Shown here: piece after piece, positions 8,392 to 15,410 of the stretch | Numbering within the stretch: the first letter of the stretch is position 1 | Layout: the number at the start of each line of letters is the position of its first letter | Assembly: GCA_964507325.1 (NCBI GenBank) | Contig: CAZDQL010000019.1 | Span: 14,738-78,737 of the forward strand | Direction of reading: 5' to 3' | DNA from: CAZDQL01 sp964507325 | GTDB taxonomy: Bacteria > Planctomycetota > UBA1135 > GCA-002686595 | DNA: 64,000 nt | The notes under the pieces: model-generated | Database searches by the model: none | What the model was told of the DNA's origin: nothing | What the model saw: the letters and a program-made list of their open reading frames with translations, nothing else | Translations under genes and position numbers: made by a program

Positions 8392-8970
8392 CTACTTGTA
8401 GTCCTGGCAGATCGTGAGCAGGCCCGCGCTCGAGGTGTAGGTGACGTCGGCGCGCACGCCGTCCGCCCGTTGGGTGGTGTGCATCACGACGGGGGCAGTG
8501 TCCACGTGGTCGTCGAGCCAGCTGTAGGAGGTGGCGAAGGAGTAGCCCGGGGCGATGTAGATGGCCCGGCTGGAGAGGATGCCGTCCACCTCCGGAATCG
8601 CGATCATCCCCTGGCCGGCGAAGCCGGCGGTGATGCCCAGGTCCATGGAGGGGTTCTGGAAGAGGAAGGCCTCGTCCAGGACCAGACAGACCTCGCCGTA
8701 GAACTCGAGCCAGACCATGTCGCCGGGCAGATCGATGGGGACGAAGAACCCGTTGCCACTGGCGTCGACGATCGCCTGCTTGATCAGCGCACGCGGACCG
8801 GTCAGGTAGAAGTTCTGGGTCCCGTCACCGCCCCCGGCGGAGGGCAGGCTTCCGACCGTCTGGTCGCCTGGGACGGCGTGCGAGGCGGTCATCACTCCCG
8901 CCAGCAGGATCACCACGGGCGCAACCAGCCGCTTCCAGAGCGGTGATTGGCGTTTGCTTGTGTCTTTCAT
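8392..8970 (-). CDS. secreted protein of unknown function
   Basis: I do not recognise this 192-residue protein. It begins with a basic stretch and a hydrophobic segment (RLVAPVVILLAGVMTASHA), so it is probably exported and cleaved after SHA. The mature part is beta-rich with few charged residues and two cysteines (VCLVLDE and LTICQDYK). I chose ATG 8970 because a good ribosome site (AGGTGAG at 8974-8980) precedes it. It lies 20 bases downstream of the anti-sigma gene on the same strand and may be in the same operon, perhaps a target or partner of that envelope-sensing pair. That link is inference. Confidence 0.65.
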   Translation of the reverse strand: MKDTSKRQSPLWKRLVAPVVILLAGVMTASHAVPGDQTVGSLPSAGGGDGTQNFYLTGPRALIKQAIVDASGNGFFVPIDLPGDMVWLEFYGEVCLVLDEAFLFQNPSMDLGITAGFAGQGMIAIPEVDGILSSRAIYIAPGYSFATSYSWLDDHVDTAPVVMHTTQRADGVRADVTYTSSAGLLTICQDYK

Positions 8971-8990
8971 CGTCTCACCTCTGCGGGGCC

Positions 8991-10097
8991 TCATGCCGCG
9001 CCCCCGTCGGTGTGCCCGCAAAAGAGCTCCGGACAGCGCTCGAGGAGCGCCTCCGGGAAACCTTCCTGAGAATCGATCACCTCGCGGAGATCAGGAGTGT
9101 CCGCGAAGGTCTGGGCCACGACTGCCACGTGACCCGGATGAGCGTCCAGTAGACGCCTGAAGTAGTCGAGTGAGCGCTCCCGGTCACCGAGGTTTGCGTA
9201 AGCCACCGCGATGTTGAAGCGGGCCATCCAGAAGTCGTCGTTGGCGTCCGCCAGCCCACTCACGGTGAGCCAGCGCCAGCACACGAGGGCCTTACGGAAG
9301 TCCTCTTCCCAGAAGTAGATGCGCCCGAGCTGGTTGGCGGCGTGCCCACGGTTGTCGGCGGAGAGGGCGCTGTCGAAGACGCCGCGGAAGGTCTCCGCGG
9401 CCCTCAGGTGCTTGCCCTGCTGCATGTCGAGGAAGCCGAGGTAGATCCTGGACTCCTCGTGTTCGGGATCGGTCTCCAGGGCTTGGAGCAGAAGGCGCCG
9501 CCCCTTCTCGGTGGGGTCGCTGATGCGCTCCAGGCGTCCGTTGAGCATGTGCCGCGCCTGCCGCCAGTCGAGACCCGTGCCGGAGTCCTTGCCACCCAGC
9601 ACCACACCGTCCACGAATCCGCGGCCCGCGTTCTTGGTGTCGTCGACGGCCACCGCGGCCTCGAAGACGCGCTCGCGGAAGGCCTTCGGATCGATGCCGG
9701 CCAGCACGTAGGCCTTGCCGAGCTGGTAGAAGATCGTCGCCAGGCGGTGCAGCAGGTCGATGCGAGCAGCCTCGTCCGCGCTCTCATTGGGCAGGGCCCC
9801 GGCGATCATTGCGATCCGCGCCTCGAGCCGCTGCGGATCCGCCATGTCCTTGTGCAACCGCACGTAGCGTCGAGCGTCTTCGAAGAAGGCGCGGCACTCG
9901 GGGGACTCCTCCATCTGCACCATCACGTTGGCCGCGGCGACCTCGTCCAGCTCGCCGTCGACCAAACAGGACAGGTGCATCTGCAGCTGCTCCTCCGCCG
10001 GCCCGAGATCCTCGGCCCAGGCGTGGAAGCCGTCGCCCGCGGGCTCGCCGCCCGGGGAATCGCCATACTGCGGATTCATTCCGGGAAGCTCACTCAT
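8991..10097 (-). CDS. putative anti-sigma factor with TPR repeats
   Basis: This 368-residue protein probably controls the sigma factor encoded just upstream. Residues 37-75 (LSCLVDGELDEVAAANVMVQMEESPECRAFFEDARRYVRLHKDM) look like the helical anti-sigma domain of the zf-HC2 type, although the full zinc-binding His/Cys set is not present. The rest is alpha-helical repeat sequence resembling tetratricopeptide repeats (KGRRLLLQALETDPEHEESRIYLG; FNIAVAYANLGDRERSLDYFRRLLDAHPG). No transmembrane segment is seen, so it is likely cytoplasmic. Its ATG overlaps the stop of the sigma gene (ATGA at 10094-10097), giving stoichiometric coupling as expected for sigma/anti-sigma pairs. Confidence 0.65.
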   Translation of the reverse strand: MSELPGMNPQYGDSPGGEPAGDGFHAWAEDLGPAEEQLQMHLSCLVDGELDEVAAANVMVQMEESPECRAFFEDARRYVRLHKDMADPQRLEARIAMIAGALPNESADEAARIDLLHRLATIFYQLGKAYVLAGIDPKAFRERVFEAAVAVDDTKNAGRGFVDGVVLGGKDSGTGLDWRQARHMLNGRLERISDPTEKGRRLLLQALETDPEHEESRIYLGFLDMQQGKHLRAAETFRGVFDSALSADNRGHAANQLGRIYFWEEDFRKALVCWRWLTVSGLADANDDFWMARFNIAVAYANLGDRERSLDYFRRLLDAHPGHVAVVAQTFADTPDLREVIDSQEGFPEALLERCPELFCGHTDGGAA

Positions 10098-11014
10098 GCT
10101 TCACCTTCCTTCAGACGTTCCGCCAAGTCCGTCCTCCTATTCGATCCCTCCACCAGGTCTGCGCGATCCCTCCGGGGGCCTCGACTCGCCGCTCGCGAGT
10201 TCGCCGGACGGGGATCCCGCGCCGGACGGCAGTCCGGCGTCAAGCCGTCGAAGACGCGCCGCATGGCGCGGTGGATCTTGCGCCGCGCGCGGAAGATCAC
10301 CATTTTCAGGTTCTCGAGCTTGATGCCCAGATCCTCCGCTGCGGCCCGGTAGCTGGCGCCATCCACTTCGACCAAGTGCAGGGCCCGCCGCTCGCGCTCG
10401 GAGAGCATCGAGTAGAAGCGCAGGTAGAGCTGCAGGTAGGTCACGTAGACGCGCGCGCACTCCGAGGTGCTCTCGCGCTCGAGCGCCCCGTGCAAGGGCG
10501 TGTGCCCTCCCGCTTCGGGTTGATCGGAGAGATCCTCGAAGGGAATCTCCGAACGCACGCCGCGCCCTTGGCTGCGCAGGTGCTTCAACACCGTGTTGCG
10601 CACGATCATCGCCGACCAGACGCGGAAGGCGTTCTCGCGCGAGGAGTCGAAGCGGTGCGGGTAGCGATAAACGTTGAAGAAGACCTCCTGCAAGACGTCC
10701 AGGGGATCGGCCTTGCTGGCGTAACGGCGCAGCCGCGATCCCACCTGGGCCACCAGCCGATTGCCGTTGAGCTCGTACAACAGGGCGAAGGAACTCTTGC
10801 TGCGCGTGTCGCGGTAGCACTCCATCAGGCGCGTCGAGAGGGCGTCGCGTACCGACTCCACTCCGCGCTCGGAGTCCGCAACGATGCCCTCCATCCTCTC
10901 CCGCTCTGCAGCCGCCACCTCCGAGCCCAGCTCTCCGATCCGAACCTGGAGGCGGGTTCGGAAGTCGGGATCGCTGAGCAAGCTTCCGCCGGAGAGGTGG
11001 TCGATTGCCTGCAT
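10094..11014 (-). CDS. ECF-type RNA polymerase sigma factor
   Basis: This 306-residue sigma-70 family protein has region 2 around LDVLQEVFFNVYRYPHRFDSSRENAFRVWSAMIVRNTVLKHLR (about 105-150), with the core-binding and -10 recognition helices. Region 4 is the helix-turn-helix LSERERRALHLVEVDGASYRAAAEDLGIKLENLKMVIFRARRKIHRAMRR (about 213-262). It is longer than typical ECF factors (about 190) because of an N-terminal extension of about 80 residues and a C-terminal arginine-rich tail. The extended tail overlaps the anti-sigma gene start (ATGA). It probably directs envelope or stress genes, and self-regulation is likely. The 316 bases upstream hold its promoter. Confidence 0.85.
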   Translation of the reverse strand: MQAIDHLSGGSLLSDPDFRTRLQVRIGELGSEVAAAERERMEGIVADSERGVESVRDALSTRLMECYRDTRSKSSFALLYELNGNRLVAQVGSRLRRYASKADPLDVLQEVFFNVYRYPHRFDSSRENAFRVWSAMIVRNTVLKHLRSQGRGVRSEIPFEDLSDQPEAGGHTPLHGALERESTSECARVYVTYLQLYLRFYSMLSERERRALHLVEVDGASYRAAAEDLGIKLENLKMVIFRARRKIHRAMRRVFDGLTPDCRPARDPRPANSRAASRGPRRDRADLVEGSNRRTDLAERLKEGEA

Positions 11015-11330
11015 GAACGGTCTTGGGAGGATTGCCTGCTACCCAGGGGGGGCGGTTCGGGGAGGACCCCCGGGGGCGGGGCGCAGGTTGGGGTCGAGGG
11101 GAACGGTAGTCCTCGCCCAATTCATCGTAGACCGTGGGTTACCAGAGGTTTCTGTTTAGGATGCACAAGTTATCGTGATCCTTCCCACCTCGGGGTCCGG
11201 CGGAGACAAGTGCTTGCCTGACAACGAGTTGTGACGGCGACGATCGGGCGGGGAGAGGGGCGGGCTCCCGGGGGTCCCCGGAGCCTGCCGTCTCAGCCGG
11301 AGATGGGGTGAGGATCGAATCGAGAAAGCC
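11015..11330. other. divergent intergenic region, 316 bases
   Basis: This separates the sigma-factor gene (minus) from queG (plus), so it should hold promoters for both. The stretch 11119-11235 is clearly AT-richer than its surroundings and includes a small palindrome ACAAC-GA-GTTGT (11221-11232). I could not settle on a -35/-10 pair. No ORF with coding character is seen. Confidence 0.4.
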
Positions 11331-12473
11331 GTGCCCGTGGCCGCGGCGGATCCCCAGGATGGGTCCGTGGACAAGGGCGAGCTGATCCTGGAGATGGCGC
11401 GGGAGGTGGGCTTCGATCTGGTCGGGATCGCCCCCCTGGCCCCTCCGGCGGCGGCGGAGCACTTCGCCGCCTGGCTCGCCGCCGGCCGCCACGGGGGGAT
11501 GGCCTGGATGGAGCGGGACCGGGAGCGCACCCTGGATCCGCGGCGGATCCTGCCCGCGGGGCGCTCCATCGTAGCCGTCGGCCTGGCCCATTCCCGCCCG
11601 CCGGTGACCCTCCCCGGCGGGGGCAGGATCGCCCGCTACGCCGCCGGGGCGGACTACCACAACCGCGTCCGCCGCCTCCTCAGGCGCCTCGTCCGCCGCT
11701 GGGTCGCCGAGGGTCTGGTGCGGGAGAGCCGCCAGATGGTGGATGCGGGCCCCCTGCTCGAGCGCTCCCACGCGGCGCGGGCCGGCCTGGGGACCGAGTC
11801 GAAAGCGGCCAACCTGCTCCACCCCACCTTCGGGCCCTGGTTCTTCCTCGGCGAGGTGATCGTCGACCTCGAGCTGGAGCCGTCGGAGGCCGGCGAGCCA
11901 GCCTCCTGCGGGAGCTGCCGCGCCTGTCTGGACGTCTGCCCCACGGGGGCCCTGGTGGCCCCGGGGGAGGTGGACGCGCGCCGCTGCGTCAGCTACCTGA
12001 CGATCGAGCACCGGGGCCCGATCCCCCACGACCACCGGGAGGGGATCGGGGAGTGGGCCTTCGGCTGCGATCGCTGCTCGGAGGTCTGCCCCTGGGGGGA
12101 GGACGCCCCCGACCTCTCGGAGCGCTTCGGCATCCACCCGGCCCTGGAAGGGGGAGGCCTGGAGTCCTGGCTCGCGACCCCGGAAGAGCAATTCTCGACC
12201 CGCTGGCGGGGCTCCGCCCTCCAGCGACCGCGCCGGGAGGGCCTGGCGCGCAACGCCGCCCTGGTCCTGGGCAACCACCCCCGCGAGGGTGGCCGCGAAG
12301 CCCTCCTCGCTGCCCTGGAGGGGGATCCCTCGCCCGTGGTGCGGGAGGCCGCCGCCTGGGCCCTCCACCGCGCCCACGGGGAGGAGCGGGGGGTGCGCGC
12401 GGCGCTGGAGCGTTCATCGGATTGGACGTTCCCCGGAAACAGCGTCGATTCCCCACCACATCCGGCCCTATGA
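11331..12473 (+). CDS. queG: epoxyqueuosine reductase
   Basis: QueG reduces epoxyqueuosine to queuosine in tRNA using cobalamin and two 4Fe-4S clusters. This is the last step of queuosine synthesis. The 380-residue protein has the N-terminal B12-binding region (ELILEMAREVGFDLVGIAPL) and MVDAGPLLERSHAARAGLG with the catalytic aspartate. Ferredoxin motifs are CGSCRACLDVCPTGAL and CDRCSEVCPWG with the extra Cys in RRCVSYLTIEHRG. A C-terminal HEAT-like helical tail (RNAALVLGNHPREGG onward) binds tRNA in known homologues. The first in-frame start is GTG 11331; GTG 11367 (VDKGEL) is an alternative. queA lies 1.6 kb downstream on the other strand. Confidence 0.93.
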   Translation: MPVAAADPQDGSVDKGELILEMAREVGFDLVGIAPLAPPAAAEHFAAWLAAGRHGGMAWMERDRERTLDPRRILPAGRSIVAVGLAHSRPPVTLPGGGRIARYAAGADYHNRVRRLLRRLVRRWVAEGLVRESRQMVDAGPLLERSHAARAGLGTESKAANLLHPTFGPWFFLGEVIVDLELEPSEAGEPASCGSCRACLDVCPTGALVAPGEVDARRCVSYLTIEHRGPIPHDHREGIGEWAFGCDRCSEVCPWGEDAPDLSERFGIHPALEGGGLESWLATPEEQFSTRWRGSALQRPRREGLARNAALVLGNHPREGGREALLAALEGDPSPVVREAAAWALHRAHGEERGVRAALERSSDWTFPGNSVDSPPHPAL

Positions 12474-12812
12474 GGGGTGTCCGGGCTCCCAAAGATGGGA
12501 TGTAAATCGTTTTGGGAAAACGATTTATGAGAATCCACGGAACCCGGAACTTGAATGCACTATCCTAATGATGCCAGGATCGGGATCGGCTCCGGGAGAC
12601 CCGCGGCCGCCGTGCGGTGTTCGGGAATCTCGACCTCCCCGCTTCTTCTCTTGGCGCTCCCCAGCTCCTTTGACCAACCCAACCCCCGCTCCCACGGGGC
12701 CTTGCGTCGATCCGCGGCTCCTGGTCCCCCACTTGGCAACCCCGTTGCTACCTGGGCCTCCAGACCGGCGCGACGAGCCGGCCCCGAGGAGAAGCGAGCT
12801 AGGACGAAGCTG
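12474..12812. other. intergenic region with AT-rich palindrome, 339 bases
   Basis: This lies between queG and the zinc-ribbon gene, both plus strand. Its main feature is the perfect palindrome at 12503-12527. The segment 12500-12575 is far more AT-rich than the rest of the window and is the likely promoter area of the zinc-ribbon gene. No gene is seen. Confidence 0.5.
12503..12527. repeat. perfect AT-rich inverted repeat
   Basis: TAAATCGTTTT, a GGG spacer, then AAAACGATTTA: an exact 11-bp inverted repeat in an otherwise very GC-rich region. There is no following T-tract, so it is a poor intrinsic terminator. An operator for a dimeric repressor controlling the zinc-ribbon gene, or a hairpin in the queG 3' end, are the main options. 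Confidence 0.7.
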
Positions 12813-13049
12813 ATGGACGCACTGGACTACTACGGCGACAAGAAGTGGTGCCCGGACTGTGAGGCGTACGTCCACTACCTGATGAGCATCGAGCACTCCT
12901 TCTGCGTCCGTTGCGGCGGCGAGGTGCGGCTCTTCTCCAAGGAGGACTGGGAGACCTTCAACGACTCCCTGCAGTCCCGCAAGCCCAAGGGGGGCCGTCC
13001 GCGCAAGCGGGCGACGGGGACCGACGACCGGGACCGCGAATCCGCCTAG
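12813..13049 (+). CDS. small zinc-ribbon protein
   Basis: This 78-residue protein has two CxxC knuckles (WCPDC at 12-16 and CVRC at 31-34) spaced for one zinc ribbon. FSKEDWETFNDSL and a basic tail (KPKGGRPRKRATG) that could touch nucleic acid follow. I do not know a function. The fold resembles zinc ribbons of transcription- or ribosome-associated small proteins. The start ATG at 12813 is chosen because the coding signal begins there. It stands alone, followed by a strong hairpin (13145-13176), so it is probably its own transcription unit under the AT-rich upstream region. Confidence 0.75.
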   Translation: MDALDYYGDKKWCPDCEAYVHYLMSIEHSFCVRCGGEVRLFSKEDWETFNDSLQSRKPKGGRPRKRATGTDDRDRESA

Positions 13050-13381
13050 AACATCCGAGACGTACGAGACGTCGAGACACTCTCCCGAGCTTCTCGCAGG
13101 ACCCCAGCTCCTTCGCTTCCCTGCTTCGAAGACCCCGATGTGAGCCGAGGCCCGTCGCACCCGCGGCGGGCCTCGGTGCTCGTCAGGAGCCACCTGCGCC
13201 CCGTACCCGGAGGGGGGCCCCGGGGCGGGGGCGGCCGGCCCCCCCCCCGCCGCGGCCGGGGGGGCGTCGGGGGGTGTCTGGTGCCCCCTGGGGCCCGTTC
13301 CCTGTTGGCCCCCTTTTTCCCCCCCCCCCCCCCCCCCTGGACGCCGCCGATCTGCGCGCCCGCCTGGCCCGGGCCCGCTTG
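13050..13381. other. GC-extreme intergenic region with long homopolymers
   Basis: The region holds a terminator-like hairpin (13145-13176) and then about 130 bases made mostly of C and G runs, including 19 consecutive C (13319-13337) just before the thiE coding region. Runs of this length are prone to sequencing or assembly error, so the thiE N-terminus and its start cannot be trusted. No gene is seen. Confidence 0.6.
13145..13176 (+). terminator. hairpin after the zinc-ribbon gene
   Basis: A perfect 10-bp stem CCGAGGCCCG/CGGGCCTCGG with a 12-base loop, about 95 bases after the zinc-ribbon stop. There is no T-tract, which is common in high-GC genomes. Confidence 0.55.
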
Positions 13382-14020
13382 ATGCTGGTCTTCACCCCGG
13401 CGGCCGCGGGCGGCCGTGATCCACTCGAGCTGCTCGAGCTCCTGGCCGGTGAGGTCGACGTGGTGCAGGTCAGGCCCAAGCCCTTGGGAGCCGAGGCGGG
13501 CGGGGTGGCGGCCGCCCGCGAGGTCTACGACCTGGCGCTCGCGAGCCTCTCGCGGCTGGCCGGCCGGGAGGAGGCGCCGATCCTGCTCGTCGACGACCGC
13601 GTCGACGTGGCCCGCGCCCTCTGGGGCGAGGGGATCGCGGGGGTCCACCTCGGTCGCGAGGACACGCCCCCCGCGCTGGCCCGCGAGCTCCTGGGGCCGG
13701 AGCCCCTGATCGGGCTCTCCGCCGCAGGGATGGGGGACGTGGCCCGCGCCGAGGAGGAGCCGGTGGACTACCTGGGCTTCGGCCCGATCCACGCCACCTC
13801 CACCAAGGGCTACTCCCAGGGACTCGGTCCCGAGCTCGCTTGGGTGGCGGACGCCGCCGCCGCCGTGCCCCTCTTCCCGATCGGCGGCATCGATCTCACC
13901 AACGTCGACGCCCTGGCGCACGTGGGGCGGGCGGCGGTGGGCCAGGCGCTCCTGGCCGCGGAGGATCCCCTCGCCAGCGCCAGGGACATGCGCGCGCTCC
14001 TCGAGGAAGAGCCGCACTGA
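13382..14020 (+). CDS. thiE: thiamine-phosphate synthase
   Basis: ThiE joins the thiazole and pyrimidine phosphates to form thiamine monophosphate. The TIM-barrel motifs are visible in order: DVVQVRPK (phosphate/pyrophosphate Arg and Lys), ILLVDDRVDVA, GVHLGRED, LIGLSAAG, YLGFGPIHATSTK (the GP-x-x-x-T-x-TK loop) and PIGGI with the final phosphate-binding turn. From ATG 13382 it has 212 residues, normal for the family. The reading frame stays open upstream and LDAADLRARLARAR just before this ATG looks coding, so the true start probably lies inside or before the C homopolymer at 13319-13337. Other thiamine genes are not in the window. Confidence 0.85.
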   Translation: MLVFTPAAAGGRDPLELLELLAGEVDVVQVRPKPLGAEAGGVAAAREVYDLALASLSRLAGREEAPILLVDDRVDVARALWGEGIAGVHLGREDTPPALARELLGPEPLIGLSAAGMGDVARAEEEPVDYLGFGPIHATSTKGYSQGLGPELAWVADAAAAVPLFPIGGIDLTNVDALAHVGRAAVGQALLAAEDPLASARDMRALLEEEPH

Positions 14021-14032
14021 AGCGCGGCGCCC

Positions 14033-15091
14033 TCACGGCAGGAGCAGCATGGCGTCCCCGTAGCTGTAGAAGCGGTAGTCGCGCCGCAGGGCCTGCGCGT
14101 ACAGCTCGAGCACCCGCTCTCGACCGGCGAAGGCGCTGACCAGCATCAGGAGCGTGGACGCGGGCAGGTGGAAGTTCGTCAGCAAGCCGTCGATGACGCG
14201 GAAGCGGTAGCCGGGGTGGATGAAGAGGCGCGTGCGTCCCGAGCCCGGGGAGAGCTTCCCCCCGGCGTCGGCGCAGCTCTCCAGCACGCGCACGCTGGTC
14301 GTCCCGACGGCGACGACGCGCCCGCCGCGGGCGCGACAGCGGGTGATCGCGCCGGCCGCCTCGGCGTCGAGGCGGTAGCTCTCGGCGTGCATCTCGTGCT
14401 CGTCCACCTCCTCCACCGAGACGGGCTGGAAGGTGCCGAGCCCCACGTGCAGGGTGACCGTCGCGCGCTCGATCCCGCGTGCCTCGAGCGCCTCGAGGAG
14501 CTCCGCCGTGAAGTGCAGTCCCGCCGTCGGCGCGGCGACCGCCCCCGGCTCGCGGGCGTAGACGGTCTGGTAGCGCCGGCGATCGGTCGGGTCCCTCGGA
14601 TCCCCCTCCCGATCGCGCCCGATGTAGGGGGGCAGGGGCATGCGTCCCGCCTCCTCGAGGAGCTCGACCACGCTGCGCTCGGGGGCCTCGGGGTCGGCGA
14701 ACTCCACGATCCAGGTGGGCCCCTCCCCTTCCCGCTCGACCGCGCGGGCGAGGAGGCCGCCGTCGATGGAGAGCTCCTCCCCGGGCCGGAGCTTCTTCGC
14801 CGGCCGGACCAGGGCGCGCCACCCACCGCCCGCCACCGGCTCCAGGAAGAGGAGCTCCACCACCCCCCCACTCCCCCGGCGGGCGAAGAGGCGCGCGGGG
14901 AGGACACGGGTGTCGTTGAGCACCAAGAGGTCACCCGCCTCGAGCTCGGCGCCCAGCTCGCGCACCCGCCGGTGCCGACTGGAGTCGGCGGATACCCGGT
15001 GCACCAGGAGGCGCGCGGCGTCGCGGGGACTGACCGGCTCCTGGGCGATGCGCTCGGAGGGGAGGGTGTAGTGGAAGTCGGAGACCTTCAC
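14033..15091 (-). CDS. queA: S-adenosylmethionine:tRNA ribosyltransferase-isomerase
   Basis: QueA transfers the ribose of SAM to preQ1 in tRNA anticodon position 34, making epoxyqueuosine, the substrate of QueG encoded nearby. The start GTG at 15091 gives (M)KVSDFHYTLPSERIAQEP, matching the family's conserved N-terminus; a GTG 36 bases upstream would add non-conserved residues. Other hallmarks are LLVLNDTRVLPARLF, RRRYQTVYAREPGAVAAPTAGLHFT, VTLHVGLGTFQPV and DGLLTNFHLPASTLLMLVSAFAG. At 352 residues it is full length. It lies convergent to thiE with 12 bases between stops. Confidence 0.95.
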   Translation of the reverse strand: MKVSDFHYTLPSERIAQEPVSPRDAARLLVHRVSADSSRHRRVRELGAELEAGDLLVLNDTRVLPARLFARRGSGGVVELLFLEPVAGGGWRALVRPAKKLRPGEELSIDGGLLARAVEREGEGPTWIVEFADPEAPERSVVELLEEAGRMPLPPYIGRDREGDPRDPTDRRRYQTVYAREPGAVAAPTAGLHFTAELLEALEARGIERATVTLHVGLGTFQPVSVEEVDEHEMHAESYRLDAEAAGAITRCRARGGRVVAVGTTSVRVLESCADAGGKLSPGSGRTRLFIHPGYRFRVIDGLLTNFHLPASTLLMLVSAFAGRERVLELYAQALRRDYRFYSYGDAMLLLP

Positions 15092-15410
15092 CGCCCCACT
15101 CTCTACCCCCCCGCCGTGGCTGTCCACGTACCCCGGGGTCGGTTTCTGGGCCGTAACCGAATCCTCTCTTCCACCCCGGGAGATCTCTCGATCGGGAGAG
15201 GCTGTCCCACTGGGGAGCGGATCGGCCCTTTCGCGGGAGATGTCCCATGCGCCGCTCCAGTGGGCCCTGGAAGCGACCGTTAGCAGTGCATGGCCGCAAG
15301 GCCAACCCGATTCCCGACCGCGCCCGGGGGGGCCACGGGAGGGATTCGGGTCTTCCTTGCGGAAGACGACGGGCCGCCGGCGGACACCCTGCCGGCGGCC
15401 TTGTCCTATC
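15092..15410. other. queA leader region, 319 bases, several hairpins
   Basis: The leader sits between two minus-strand genes. Seen: nested stems CCCGGGGT/ACCCCGGG (about 15132-15180) enclosing CGGTT/AACCG; CCCACTGGGGAGCGG (15206-15220) pairing with CCGCTCCAGTGGG (15252-15264) with a two-base bulge; and the terminator at 15372-15400. I looked for a preQ1 riboswitch and could not fit one. Confidence 0.45.
15372..15400 (-). terminator. terminator hairpin after the AAA+ gene
   Basis: A perfect 10-bp stem GGCCGCCGGC/GCCGGCGGCC with a nine-base loop, 11 bases past the stop of the minus-strand AAA+ gene. On the minus strand it is followed by a pyrimidine-rich CGTCGTCTTCC. Confidence 0.7.

Noticed and set aside
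15092..15410. preQ1 riboswitch in the queA leader
   Set aside because: Hairpins are present, but I could not match the short preQ1 aptamer core or its A-rich tail.
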